Part shown: positions 28,034 through 37,395 of the stretch, piece by piece
Numbering within the stretch: the first letter of the stretch is position 1
Layout of the letters: each line of letters opens with the position of its first letter
NCBI RefSeq assembly: GCF_032062245.1
Contig: NZ_DAMBQF010000007.1
Span: 45,555 to 109,554 of the forward strand
DNA from: Soonwooa sp032062245
GTDB lineage: Bacteria; Bacteroidota; Bacteroidia; Flavobacteriales; Weeksellaceae
Direction: 5' to 3'
Length of the DNA stretch: 64,000 nt
Position numbers and translations under genes: made by a program
The notes under the pieces: model-generated
Told to the model about the DNA's origin: nothing
What the model saw: the letters and a program-made list of their open reading frames with translations, nothing else
The model's database searches: none

Positions 28034-29153
28034 GGAGCCTGTTGTATATCTAAAAGGATTAAATGGTATCAGAGCGATTGCTGCTATTGGTGTTTTGTTT
28101 AGTCATATTAATTTGTCCTTAAAACACTTTGGTGTAAATAATTACTCTTTATTTGGATTTAAAAATTCAAATGCTAGAGGATGGAATCTTGGTGAGCAGG
28201 GCGTTACTATGTTTTTTGTTTTGAGTGGTTTTCTTATTACTTTTTTATTGTTTAAAGAAAAAGAAAAGACTAATCAGGTCGATATAAAGAAATTCTACAA
28301 AAGGAGAATTTTAAGAATTTGGCCACTTTATTATTTCTATTTAGGTATAAGCATTGCTAGCATAATATTATTTTCGGATCAAATACCTAGCGTTGGTATT
28401 TTAGGGTTTTATGTTTTCATTTTGGCTAATATTCCTTTTATAATTGAAAAAGCATTACCTGCATGTGATCATTTGTGGTCAATAGCAGTCGAGGAACAAT
28501 TTTATCTTTTTTGGCCACATTTATTCAAAAAATTAAACATCGATACATTTTTTAAGTATTTACTCGTCATATTCTTCATTTCGGTGGTAATTAGATTGCT
28601 TTTGTGGATGTTTTTTCCGTTTCGTCTTTTTACAGTTTTTTTTACAGTTAATAGATTTGACTGCATGATTTTTGGAGCGATATGCGCAATAATAGTAATT
28701 TATAAACCTTATTTACGATTGTGTATTGAAAACCTCTTTGTGCAATTATTCGCTTGGATAATAGTAGTCATACATTTTATTAACTTTGAAATCGTAAACT
28801 CTATTGTTTCTCTAGAGTTTATGACTTTGGCTACTGGAATTATAATAGTTGGACAAATTTCTGCAAGTACCAAAATTATCAACTTAGAATTTAAACTAAG
28901 TAATTTATTAGGTAAATACTCTTATGGTATCTATATTTATCATCCTTTATTATTATTTTTATTTGCAAAGATGAATTTATTTGCAAGCATAGAAAATGAA
29001 CTAGCAAAGCTAGTTGTTATTTTTGGCGTGGTGGTGTTTGCTACAATAGGAATTGCTGTCATTAGCTATGAGGTTTTTGAAAAAAGATTTATAAAACTAA
29101 AAGAAAATTTTGCAATTATACATAGCTCTAATGATTCAAGGAATAAGATATGA
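28026..29153 (+). CDS. membrane acyltransferase (Acyltransferase_3/OafA-like), second
   Basis: The 375-residue protein has about ten hydrophobic segments and classic family motifs: GLNGIRAIAAIGVLFSH (His27), EQGVTMFFVLSGFLI near residue 57, and RRILRIWPLYY near residue 92. These match OafA/NodX-like O-acyltransferases. It overlaps the preceding GT4 by 8 bp and the following one by 4 bp. Together with the gene at 25911 it suggests two acylation sites on the polymer; the acyl group cannot be predicted. Confidence 0.92.
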   Translation: MIKEPVVYLKGLNGIRAIAAIGVLFSHINLSLKHFGVNNYSLFGFKNSNARGWNLGEQGVTMFFVLSGFLITFLLFKEKEKTNQVDIKKFYKRRILRIWPLYYFYLGISIASIILFSDQIPSVGILGFYVFILANIPFIIEKALPACDHLWSIAVEEQFYLFWPHLFKKLNIDTFFKYLLVIFFISVVIRLLLWMFFPFRLFTVFFTVNRFDCMIFGAICAIIVIYKPYLRLCIENLFVQLFAWIIVVIHFINFEIVNSIVSLEFMTLATGIIIVGQISASTKIINLEFKLSNLLGKYSYGIYIYHPLLLFLFAKMNLFASIENELAKLVVIFGVVVFATIGIAVISYEVFEKRFIKLKENFAIIHSSNDSRNKI

Positions 29154-30265
29154 AAGTTCTAATTAATACAGACCAAATCCACATGCATGGTGGCATTGAG
29201 AAAGTGATGGCTACCAAAGTCAATTATTGGGCAAATTTATCTGATGTTGAGGTTTTTATTGTAACTACCGAGCAACAGAATTTACCTCCGCGATATACAT
29301 TAGATGAGCGAGTTCGATTAGTAGATTTTGGTGTTAACTACGATAGAAGCAAGTCTTATTTTTCATTTGAAAATTTAAAAAAAGCTTGGGTGCATTATAA
29401 AAAACAAAAGCAACTATTCAAGGATTTGCAACCCGATATTATTATTTCGCCTAATTTTAATTTTGATCATTATTGGTTGCCTTTTATAAAACAAAAATCG
29501 AAATTGATTAAAGAACGTCACAGTTCAAGATTCTATGAAGCTAAACAACGAGAAGATGCTAGTGTCTTAAAAAAAATAAGATTTAAGTTTAATGATTGGA
29601 TCGAAAAAAAATATAACGCAATCGTAGTTCTTAATCCTGATGAAGCCAGCTATGTGAAAACCAATAATGCGGTAGTAATCCCAAATCCGGTTAAAATATC
29701 TAATTTATTGGCGGATACATCGGCAAAAAAAGTGGTGGCTGCTGGGCGCATTTCACCAGTTAAAAATTTTGCTGATTTAATAAAAGCTTGGGGATTTGTG
29801 TATCAAGAATTTCCCGATTGGCAGTTGGACATCTATGGCGAAGATTATTTAAGAACACAAACGAAACTAGAAGAGCAACTAGAAGAAGCTGGTTTACAAA
29901 ATGTGATCCATTTCAAAGGAAGTACAGAAAATATGTTGGAGCAAATGTCACAATATAGTATCTACGCCATGACCTCCGAAACCGAATGTTTTCCCATGGT
30001 TTTATTGGAAGCTTTATCGATCGGCTTACCCATTGTGAGTTACGACTGTCCCAACGGACCTCGTCATATAATCGATAATGGCGAAGATGGTATTTTGGCT
30101 AAACATAAAGATGTTGAAGCATTAGCTACAGAACTAAAAACCATGATGCGTAATCCTGACGAGCGGCAACGTATTCAGAAATTAGCCAAAGACAATTATC
30201 TTCGCTTTACAACATCCAAAGTCATGAAACAATGGCAAACTTTATTAAATTTGCCAAATGTTTGA
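29150..30265 (+). CDS. GT4 family glycosyltransferase
   Basis: The 371-residue GT-B enzyme opens MKVLINTDQIHMHGGIEKVM, with VAAGRISPVKNFADLIKAW near residue 195. The EX7E site ECFPMVLLE lies near residue 276. It resembles the GT4 at 26945-28033. The two genes enclose an acyltransferase, so this stretch reads GT4, acyltransferase, GT4. The end overlaps the polymerase gene by 8 bp. Confidence 0.92.
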   Translation: MKVLINTDQIHMHGGIEKVMATKVNYWANLSDVEVFIVTTEQQNLPPRYTLDERVRLVDFGVNYDRSKSYFSFENLKKAWVHYKKQKQLFKDLQPDIIISPNFNFDHYWLPFIKQKSKLIKERHSSRFYEAKQREDASVLKKIRFKFNDWIEKKYNAIVVLNPDEASYVKTNNAVVIPNPVKISNLLADTSAKKVVAAGRISPVKNFADLIKAWGFVYQEFPDWQLDIYGEDYLRTQTKLEEQLEEAGLQNVIHFKGSTENMLEQMSQYSIYAMTSETECFPMVLLEALSIGLPIVSYDCPNGPRHIIDNGEDGILAKHKDVEALATELKTMMRNPDERQRIQKLAKDNYLRFTTSKVMKQWQTLLNLPNV

Positions 30266-31352
30266 TTGGATCCCAGTAGAATTTTACATCGCGATACAAT
30301 ATAATATTCTATTATTGGTACTCCTGATAATAATAGCTAACTCGTGGGTTTATGATGTTAGAGACCAGCAAAGTCTTCAATTTTTTCAAATATTAGGGGT
30401 CTCTCTTACTGTTTTTATGATTCTGTATATGGGGCAACGTCAGATTAATTACCGTTTTGGTGATACAGTGAATTATAATAAGGCTTATAAGATTATGCTG
30501 TCTGGTGAAAGCTTTAAGATCGAAAAAGATTATCTGTTCAATTATATGATGTTATATTGTAGCAAAATCATGAGTATCCATGGTTTTTTGCAATTATGTT
30601 CTGTCCTATATATGGTACCATGTTATTTGTTTTCAAAGAAATATTTTGGAAACTACTGGTTTTTTGCCATGTTTATGTTTATGGTATCCTTTTCGTTTTG
30701 GGCTTATGGGGTTAATGGGGTGAGAAATGGCTTGGGTACATCCATGTTCTTACTAGCTTTGGTGTTTTACCAACGCAAGTGGTTGATGTATGCTTTATTT
30801 GGCGTGTCGTATTTCATGCATGCTTCATTAGTTATTCCAATAGCAGCTTTTATTGTGTCAGGTTTATATAAAAACCCGAAAGCGTATTTGGTAATTTGGT
30901 TGCTAGCAATTCCTTTATCCGTAGCAGGAGGATCCGCTTGGTCAACTTTTTTTGCTAATCTCGGTTTTGCAGAAGATCGGACACAGGGTTATTTAACTGG
31001 AGGTTCAGAAGATTATAATGATCAGTTTTCTCAGACAGGATTCCGTTGGGACTTTTTATTATACAGCGCCTCTGCGGTAGTTGCGGGTTGGTACTTTATT
31101 TTTAAAAAGAAAATTACAGATAAATTTTATATCCATCTTTTTGGGACATACTGTATAGCAAATGCCTTTTGGATTCTGGTGATTACGGCGGCTTTTAGCA
31201 ATCGCTTCGCCTATCTATCCTGGTTTTTGATGCCCGCCGTTATTGCTTACCCAATGTTTCGTTATAAGATTTGGGATAATCAGTATAAGATTTTTGGAGT
31301 TATTATATTTTTGTATTTTATGTTTACCTATTTTATGAATGTTATTTTGTAA
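30258..31352 (+). CDS. EpsG-type polysaccharide polymerase (Wzy role)
   Basis: The 364-residue membrane protein has about ten hydrophobic helices. Family signs are YRFGDTVNYNKAY near residue 66 (EpsG proteins have an R-x-x-x-D-x-x-x-Y pattern here) and NGVRNGLGTSMFLLAL near residue 153. EpsG/Wzy-type enzymes join lipid-linked repeat units in the periplasm. It is the only polymerase candidate in the locus, which fits one repeat-unit pathway. The protein is full length for the family. Confidence 0.87.
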   Translation: MFDWIPVEFYIAIQYNILLLVLLIIIANSWVYDVRDQQSLQFFQILGVSLTVFMILYMGQRQINYRFGDTVNYNKAYKIMLSGESFKIEKDYLFNYMMLYCSKIMSIHGFLQLCSVLYMVPCYLFSKKYFGNYWFFAMFMFMVSFSFWAYGVNGVRNGLGTSMFLLALVFYQRKWLMYALFGVSYFMHASLVIPIAAFIVSGLYKNPKAYLVIWLLAIPLSVAGGSAWSTFFANLGFAEDRTQGYLTGGSEDYNDQFSQTGFRWDFLLYSASAVVAGWYFIFKKKITDKFYIHLFGTYCIANAFWILVITAAFSNRFAYLSWFLMPAVIAYPMFRYKIWDNQYKIFGVIIFLYFMFTYFMNVIL

Positions 31353-31356
31353 TTCA

Positions 31357-32238
31357 ATGAAAAGTATTACTGTTTTTACCCCGTCGTATAATAGGGCACA
31401 TCTGCTTCCTAAGTTGTATGAAAGTCTTTGTTATCAAAGTTGTAAAGATTTTGTTTGGATGATTATTGATGATGGATCAAAGGATAATACAAAATCTATA
31501 GTTGAAATATGGCGTAACGAAGCTGATTTTGAAATCCAATATTACTATAAAGAAAATGGAGGTATGCACACTGGACATAACCTAGCATATTCTTTAATTA
31601 ATACAGAGCTTAACGTATGTATAGATTCCGATGATTACATGCCAGGTGATGCAGTCGAAAAGATTATTTGTAAATGGAATACTATAATTGATAAAAACAA
31701 TGTATCGGGTATTATAGGATTAGATGCAGATATTAGCGGAAGACTAATTGGCAGAAAGTTACCGGAAAACGTAGAGTTTGGATCGTATTTCGATGTTTAT
31801 GATAAGTATAATGCATACGGCGATAAAAAGTTTATTTTGAGAACGGCTCTTCTTAAAGATTTTCCTAAATATCCAGAGTATAAAAATGAAAAGTTAGTTC
31901 CTTTGGGGATTTTATATATGATAATGGGGGAAAAGCTTCCTTTCGCCTTTTTCAACGAAGTGATATGTATAGTTGAATATCAAGAGGGAGGATCGAGTAA
32001 TACTATTTTTAAACAATACTTTCAGTCTCCAAAAGGTTTTGCATACGCTCGAAAGCTAAAATTAAATTATACAAAATCAAAAAAAGAAATTATAAAATAT
32101 TGTGTACATCTTGGTGCGTTGTTATTCATCACTAAGGATATTAATGTAACATTTCGAGATAACCAATATAAGGTATTAAGCTTTTTTCTGCTACCCTTCG
32201 GTTTTTTATTATACTTATATCTGCTTATAAAACGATGA
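31357..32238 (+). CDS. GT2 family glycosyltransferase
   Basis: The 293-residue protein opens KSITVFTPSYNRAHLLPKL, the first strand of the GT-A fold, with IIDDGSKDNT near residue 37 and DSDDY near residue 90. An in-frame ATG at 31339 exists inside the polymerase gene, but the fold starts right at 31357, which is preferred. The end overlaps the next GT4 by 4 bp. A C-terminal hydrophobic tail suggests membrane attachment. Confidence 0.9.
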   Translation: MKSITVFTPSYNRAHLLPKLYESLCYQSCKDFVWMIIDDGSKDNTKSIVEIWRNEADFEIQYYYKENGGMHTGHNLAYSLINTELNVCIDSDDYMPGDAVEKIICKWNTIIDKNNVSGIIGLDADISGRLIGRKLPENVEFGSYFDVYDKYNAYGDKKFILRTALLKDFPKYPEYKNEKLVPLGILYMIMGEKLPFAFFNEVICIVEYQEGGSSNTIFKQYFQSPKGFAYARKLKLNYTKSKKEIIKYCVHLGALLFITKDINVTFRDNQYKVLSFFLLPFGFLLYLYLLIKR

Positions 32239-33332
32239 AAATTTTACATTACATTAATAACCTGGGATCTGGTGGTGCAGAAAAGTTGCTTTCAGATATT
32301 TTACCTCTTATGAAAGAAAAAGGACATGAGGTCAGTCTCCTTCTTTCCAGTTCAGAAAAAAATGTTGATAAATTTGAACACGCAATAAGAAAAGCCAATA
32401 TTCCTATAATTAATCTGAAAAGAAATGTTTTTGATATCATTCAAATTCCTGAAATTATTAGATTAATAAGGAGGGAGAAATACGATGTCGTACATGCACA
32501 TCTCTTCCCAACACAATACTGGTTGGCAATCGCTAGCTTTTTTGTGCCAAAAAAAACAATTTTTATAAAAACTGAACATTCGGTTTATAATTCGCGTAAC
32601 AGAAGAGCATATTTAAAAGGACTTGAACGCTATATATATAGTCGTTACAAATCTATTATTGCTATTACAGAAATGGTTAATGTAGTCTTCAAAAATTGGC
32701 TACAGCATCCTAATATAGTGACAATTAACAACGGTGTGAATTTGTCAGAAATTCGTGCTCAGCAACAGATCTTTGATGATGGAGATTATGAGTACATTGA
32801 CAAGTCAAAATTTAATATTTTGATGGTGGGACGATTTGATTTTATTGCTAAAGACCAATTGACTTTATTAAAAGCCCTAGCGCTACTGGACGATGATGTC
32901 TGTCTATATTTCGCAGGAGAAGGGCCTAATTGTGACAATATTATAAATGAGGCAATAAAGTTAAAAATTGAAAACAGATGCTTTTTTCTTGGCCTGCGCC
33001 AGGATGTTTATAAATTGATGAGTTTAGTTGATCTAAATGTTTTATCAACTAGAAAAGAAGGATTGTCAGGGGTAGCATTAGAGTCCTTAGCTTCGGGAAA
33101 ACCATTCATAGGTTCAGATGTTGAAGGTGTCAATGACATCGTACCTGATTCTGGATTTTTGTTTGAGGCAGGCGATGAGTATAGCTTAGCTTCAAAAATT
33201 ACGAAGATAAAGACAGATTCTTATTATAGAAATAACCTCATCTCAAAAGGACTTGCGCATGTGCAAAAGTTTGATATTCAGATTATGGTCGATAAATATT
33301 TAAATTTGTATAAAATATCTCTTAACAGATAA
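32235..33332 (+). CDS. GT4 family glycosyltransferase
   Basis: The 365-residue protein opens LHYINNLGSGGAEKLLSDIL, with DVVHAHLFPTQYW near residue 84 and LMVGRFDFIAKDQLTLLKAL near residue 196. The EX7E motif is in EGLSGVALE near residue 275. It is a typical retaining GT-B enzyme. A 21-bp gap separates it from the CapA-like gene. Confidence 0.92.
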   Translation: MKILHYINNLGSGGAEKLLSDILPLMKEKGHEVSLLLSSSEKNVDKFEHAIRKANIPIINLKRNVFDIIQIPEIIRLIRREKYDVVHAHLFPTQYWLAIASFFVPKKTIFIKTEHSVYNSRNRRAYLKGLERYIYSRYKSIIAITEMVNVVFKNWLQHPNIVTINNGVNLSEIRAQQQIFDDGDYEYIDKSKFNILMVGRFDFIAKDQLTLLKALALLDDDVCLYFAGEGPNCDNIINEAIKLKIENRCFFLGLRQDVYKLMSLVDLNVLSTRKEGLSGVALESLASGKPFIGSDVEGVNDIVPDSGFLFEAGDEYSLASKITKIKTDSYYRNNLISKGLAHVQKFDIQIMVDKYLNLYKISLNR

Positions 33333-33353
33333 TATTAGGAAGCTTACATAACT

Positions 33354-34493
33354 ATGAAAATCTTTATATCAGGCGACTTTTGCCCCATTAATAGAATTCA
33401 GTCCTTTATTGAAGAAGATAGAATGGAGGATGTTTATAACGATATGTTACCAATTCTTCAAGATGTAGACTATGCTGTCACAAATCTTGAATGCCCTCTG
33501 ACAACAAGCGACAAAGCTATCATAAAGTCTGGCGCTGCTATTAAGTCAACGCCTGATTCTATAAAACTTCTTAAAAAAGGAGGATTTAACCTCGTTACAC
33601 TTGCCAATAACCATATATTAGATTATGGCGGTAATGGGGTAATGGACAGTATAAAATTATGTCATCAGAATAATATCGCTACAGTGGGAGCAGGAAAAAA
33701 TCTTGATGAGGCTAAAAAAGCATTTTTTATTAAGCATGGAGATCTTAAAATTGGATTCTATAATGTAGCTGAGAACGAATTTGGTAATACTTACGGCGAA
33801 TCTCCTGGAGCTAACCCACTAGATCCTATCCAAAATTCTTATGACATTAAAGATGCAAAAGAAAAATGTGATTATTTATTGGTCATAGTACATGGTGGTC
33901 GAGAACATTATCAGTTACCGAGTCCAAAAACCAAGCAGCGCTATCGTTTTTTTATTGACTGTGGTGCTGATGCTGTGGTAGCGCACCATCCTCATTGTTA
34001 TAGTGGTTTTGAATATTATCAAGAAAAACCAATTTTTTACAGTTTAGGGAATTTTATTTTTGATTATAAGAAAAAGTATCAAAAAGGAATGTGGACCGAA
34101 GCTTATGCAGTTATTTTTGATTTGTCTGCTGAGAAGTTGGATTTCGAGATTATAGCCTATAAGCAAGGACGAGAAGAAGATCCTACAATTCGTCTGTTGA
34201 ATGATGAAGAGTCTGAAGCGTTTCACGGAAAACTTAATGATCTTAATGTAATAATTAATAATGAGGAATTATTGTTAAAAGAATGGCGTAACTATGTAGA
34301 AAAAGAAAAAGTAAATTACAAATCAAATTTACTTATTCAGAATAAATATATAAGGGAATTGATAAAAAGGAATTTTATTCCAAAAGCTTTCCTTCATTCC
34401 AAAGAGCACCAAGTGCTATTGCTTAATTTGCTAAGATGTGAAGCGCATCGCGAAATAATGACTGACGTTTTATCAACAGAATTAGAAAAATAA
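33354..34493 (+). CDS. CapA family protein (poly-gamma-glutamate capsule type metallophosphatase fold)
   Basis: The 379-residue protein has the PGA_cap motifs in order: SGDFCP, NLECPLT near residue 45, LANNHILDYGGNG near residue 83, VHGGREH near residue 178, and HHPHCYSG with SLGNFIFD near 203-230. These form the dimetal site of the calcineurin-like fold. CapA proteins act in poly-gamma-glutamate synthesis in Bacillus, but homologues occur in many polysaccharide loci with no proven role. It has no signal peptide here and overlaps the CapK-like gene by one base, so they probably act together. Confidence 0.88.
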   Translation: MKIFISGDFCPINRIQSFIEEDRMEDVYNDMLPILQDVDYAVTNLECPLTTSDKAIIKSGAAIKSTPDSIKLLKKGGFNLVTLANNHILDYGGNGVMDSIKLCHQNNIATVGAGKNLDEAKKAFFIKHGDLKIGFYNVAENEFGNTYGESPGANPLDPIQNSYDIKDAKEKCDYLLVIVHGGREHYQLPSPKTKQRYRFFIDCGADAVVAHHPHCYSGFEYYQEKPIFYSLGNFIFDYKKKYQKGMWTEAYAVIFDLSAEKLDFEIIAYKQGREEDPTIRLLNDEESEAFHGKLNDLNVIINNEELLLKEWRNYVEKEKVNYKSNLLIQNKYIRELIKRNFIPKAFLHSKEHQVLLLNLLRCEAHREIMTDVLSTELEK

Positions 34494-35854
34494 TGAAAGA
34501 TAAAATTTATAAAATACTACCTGATGTTTTGCAAGGATTATTAATAAGCCTCTTTAATATATTGGCTTATAAAGAACGCTATGGTGGCAAGTATCAATAT
34601 TATCTTAATAAGTTTAAAGCCAATAGAACACTGTCAAGAGAAGACTTAGAAGCTATTCAGAAAGAACGCTTTGCTACATTTTTATCTTTTTCAAAAAACA
34701 GTAGTAGGTTCTATAAGAATTATGAGCTTGTTGAATTGGCAGACATTAGCCAGCTCCCGATTTTAAAAAAAGAACATCTTCGACAAAGTATAGAGGAGGT
34801 CGTGACTATTTCTAAAAAAGATGCTATAGTTTCTAAAACAGGTGGCACTACGGGGAAATCTTTAGAAGTATTGTTTACCGCTGATAGTATGCAAGAACGC
34901 TTTGCGATGTTAGACGATTTTCGCGGAAGATTTGGTTATAAGCTTGGTAGGAAAACGGCTTGGTTTTCTGGTAAGGACTTGCTAACCTCTACCGATATCT
35001 CAAAAAATAGATTTTGGAAGACGGATTTATTACATAAAGTACGTTATTATTCAACGTTTCATATTAAAGAAAGTTATTTAAAGTTTTATGTTGAAGATCT
35101 CATTAAGTATCAACCAGAGTATATGGTTGGCTTTCCTTCAACAATTCTAGAAATAGCGAAGTATGGTATTAATCATGGTTATACTTTTCCTGCAAAGACT
35201 GTTAAAGCTATTTTCCCTACTGCCGAAAGCATTACCGAGGAAATGAGACTGAATATTGAAGGATTTTTCAAAACGAAAATGCTCAACCAATATGCATCTT
35301 CAGAAGGCGCACCTTTCATTTTTGAATGTCAAGAAGGAAGTTTACATTTGGAATTACAAAGTGGGGTTTTCGAGGTTTTGGATGATAATAACCAACCATC
35401 AAATGAAGGGAAGCTAGTTGTTACAAGTTTTACAACGGAAGGCACTCCGTTGATACGCTATGATATTGGAGATTCTATCATACTAGATAATCAAGATAAA
35501 ATTTGCGGTTGCGGTAATAACAACCCTATGGTTAAACAGATTTTAGGGCGTATTGATGACTATATCTATTCACCAGAAACTGGAAAAATTAACCTCGGCA
35601 ATGTATCTAACACGCTTAAAGATACAAAAGGTATATTGAGATTTCAAGCAGTTCAAGATGAGCTAAATGCAATAAGTATTTTGATAGTAGTTGATCATAG
35701 CTTTACTCCTAAAGTTGAAGAAGTGTTTATGTCAAATTGGCGTGCTCGGGTAGGGTCGCAAATGGCTATTGATTTGCAAATTGTGCAAGATATTCCTGTT
35801 GAAAAAAGCGGTAAATATAGAATTGTAAAGAATAATATAAAACATTTGCTTTAA
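34493..35854 (+). CDS. CapK/PaaK-like adenylate-forming enzyme
   Basis: The 453-residue protein resembles phenylacetate-CoA ligases, with the ATP-binding loop SKTGGTTGKSLEV near residue 119 and further core motifs YASSEGAPF (about 262) and TPLIRYDIGD (about 312). CapK-type members in capsule clusters are thought to activate an acid for attachment to the polymer, but the substrate is unknown. With CapA directly upstream, an amino-acyl or acyl modification step is a fair guess. It ends the first part of the locus. Confidence 0.85.
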   Translation: MKDKIYKILPDVLQGLLISLFNILAYKERYGGKYQYYLNKFKANRTLSREDLEAIQKERFATFLSFSKNSSRFYKNYELVELADISQLPILKKEHLRQSIEEVVTISKKDAIVSKTGGTTGKSLEVLFTADSMQERFAMLDDFRGRFGYKLGRKTAWFSGKDLLTSTDISKNRFWKTDLLHKVRYYSTFHIKESYLKFYVEDLIKYQPEYMVGFPSTILEIAKYGINHGYTFPAKTVKAIFPTAESITEEMRLNIEGFFKTKMLNQYASSEGAPFIFECQEGSLHLELQSGVFEVLDDNNQPSNEGKLVVTSFTTEGTPLIRYDIGDSIILDNQDKICGCGNNNPMVKQILGRIDDYIYSPETGKINLGNVSNTLKDTKGILRFQAVQDELNAISILIVVDHSFTPKVEEVFMSNWRARVGSQMAIDLQIVQDIPVEKSGKYRIVKNNIKHLL

Positions 35855-36031
35855 AGTGACCTTATTTTTTATCTAAAAAGGGGTGTATTTTTTTTTAAAC
35901 TATTTAGATCGTCTATTAATTGATTTTGGTATTGAGAGACTCCTGTAAACCTATACAGAACTTCGGCTCGACTCATATATCTTTAGGATGACATATGTGC
36001 GGTCGCTAAGCGAAGTCGTAGTGTCAAATAA
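35855..36031. other. intergenic gap with a degenerate palindromic element
   Basis: Between convergent genes. The stretch 35958-36020 holds CTTCGGCTCGAC and a reverse counterpart CGCTAAGCGAAGTCG, similar in wording to the repeat inside the M3 peptidase gene (CTGAGCGGAGTCGAAG, near 53952). It may be a decayed copy of a dispersed repeat. No good terminator with a T tract was found. Confidence 0.35.
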
Positions 36032-36577
36032 CTATTTCACCTTCTCCAAAAGATACAATCGCGCACCAGAGAAAGATAATTTTGGCATTAAGTTACCTTC
36101 TAAAACCATCGTTTTGTTGTTAACATCAATCACCGAAATGTAGTTGTTAGAGTTATATTCGATGTAGTTTTCTTTCTCCTTTGTGATAGGATTTTTTCCG
36201 AATTCGAAATCATATGTTATCCAATCCTCATCTTGTCCGCTACAATGCACAGGTTTGAATTTGGATTTATTAGATTTAAAAACAATTTGGTCGTAAGCAT
36301 CGCCACATTCGCTTTCGAAAGTGCTTTCTCGGTTTTGATCTTGCTGAAACTGTTCATAAGAGCCTTTGTACACGCCAACAACCTTCCAGGTGCCATCTAC
36401 ACGATCCTCATCTATTTTGCCTGTCGCTTTGCTAACTGACCAGCTGGCTGCGTTTACAGTTCCTTTTACGGTTTTGTAACCCAATTTAGCTACACCTTTT
36501 ACAGCTTTTGCAGCAGTTGAAACCACACAAGATTGAAGTAGCAGAGCGGCACATATTGCGAAGATAAGTTTTTTCAT
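36032..36577 (-). CDS. lipoprotein of unknown function
   Basis: The 181-residue protein has a signal peptide and lipobox (LLLQSC, cysteine near residue 17). An Ala/Lys/Val-rich stretch follows (about 20-55), then a mainly beta domain with 'DGTWKVVGVYKG' near residue 62. The latter resembles lipocalin-like stress proteins, although I cannot place it in a family. It is convergent with the polysaccharide locus and not part of that operon. A 250-bp gap without a visible gene lies upstream of it (36578-36827). Confidence 0.72.
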   Translation of the reverse strand: MKKLIFAICAALLLQSCVVSTAAKAVKGVAKLGYKTVKGTVNAASWSVSKATGKIDEDRVDGTWKVVGVYKGSYEQFQQDQNRESTFESECGDAYDQIVFKSNKSKFKPVHCSGQDEDWITYDFEFGKNPITKEKENYIEYNSNNYISVIDVNNKTMVLEGNLMPKLSFSGARLYLLEKVK

Positions 36578-36827
36578 ATTGTTTGTTTTGAAGAACTAAG
36601 ATAATATTTTATATGATTACTTTCAGATTTCTTTTACATGACAAATTAGTACAATAAAAATTTATACATATCTCTCTGAGATGAGACATGCTTTATGTGG
36701 CTGTTGTCATTTATCCTACTTCAGTCTATCGGAAAGTTTATGACATGATGATTCTTAATAAATAAACGCTTCTGATGAGGCTTAAGAATTTTGCCATATC
36801 AAGCAACAGTGTTGATGATACATAATT

Positions 36828-37112
36828 TTAGTAGTCTAAGCTTTCATCATTCAGTTTTAAAAGATCAAGATAAAACATGACCTTCAAAAAATAAATCCTA
36901 CCATGTAATTTAATGTATCGGAAAAAATGCTCATGTCGATATTTACGTAGTGTCCTAGGGCTGATTTGTAAAATTTGACATACTTCTATTTCGGATAATA
37001 GCATATCCTTTTGTATACAATCATTATTTTTAAGGGAATTCGTAATCATGTCTTCTGCTATTTGGTTCCAAGACATATATTGTCCCTCGCTAAAATATAG
37101 TTTAGGTTTCAT
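36828..37112 (-). CDS. small helix-turn-helix protein (excisionase/MerR-like HTH_17 type)
   Basis: The 94-residue product has an HTH core from about residue 42: 'LLSEIEVCQILQISPRTLRK', followed by RHEHFFRYIKLHGRIYF, the winged part of the HTH_17/excisionase fold. Such proteins bind DNA either as phage/plasmid excisionases or as local regulators. No integrase is present nearby. Its start codon is 313 bp from that of the divergent DUF6266 gene, and the gap carries direct repeats and a 10-bp-phased GGCA array, which makes it a candidate local regulator (inference). Confidence 0.72.
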   Translation of the reverse strand: MKPKLYFSEGQYMSWNQIAEDMITNSLKNNDCIQKDMLLSEIEVCQILQISPRTLRKYRHEHFFRYIKLHGRIYFLKVMFYLDLLKLNDESLDY

Positions 37113-37239
37113 GGGAAATGTGGAATTGGTTATTAGTCTTATAAAGCTAGTGATTTTTATAGTATTTCCAAAAGCTTTTTATGTTTTTTTTATTGAAATT
37201 CTTGTAACGAAATTCACCGCAATTAGACGTAATATCAAT

Positions 37240-37276
37240 CGAACAAACATCGAAGAAAGGACGAACAAACATCGAA
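37240..37276. repeat. two direct repeats CGAACAAACATCGAA
   Basis: The identical 15-mer occurs at 37240-37254 and 37262-37276, a 22-bp period (about two helical turns). Each copy could be bound by a dimer on one face of the DNA. Confidence 0.75.
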
Positions 37277-37324
37277 CATGCATCTTGTATTAATATCTGC
37301 TATTCATCTGTATCATCTCAGTAT

Positions 37325-37358
37325 GGCATAACTTGGCACACTATGGCAATGTTAGGCA
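37325..37358 (+). promoter_or_regulatory. four GGCA boxes with exact 10-bp period
   Basis: GGCA occurs at 37325, 37335, 37345 and 37355, each preceded by a T/A/C-rich six-base spacer (patterns TATGGCATA, CTTGGCACA, TATGGCAAT, TTAGGCAAC). The array ends 6 bp before the -33 TTG of the DUF6266 promoter, a normal site for an activator or repressor. Confidence 0.6.
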
Positions 37359-37364
37359 ACTTTA

Positions 37365-37395
37365 TTGATTATGTAGCGCAACGCAAATAACTTTG
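37365..37395 (+). promoter_or_regulatory. promoter of the DUF6266 gene
   Basis: TTG (37365-37367), 20 bp, then TAACTTTG (37388-37395), a full match to the Bacteroidota consensus, 30 bp before the start codon. Confidence 0.78.

Noticed and set aside
31339..31356. Earlier start of the GT2 gene inside the polymerase gene
   Set aside because: It adds six residues before the first strand of the GT-A fold; 31357 is the better start.
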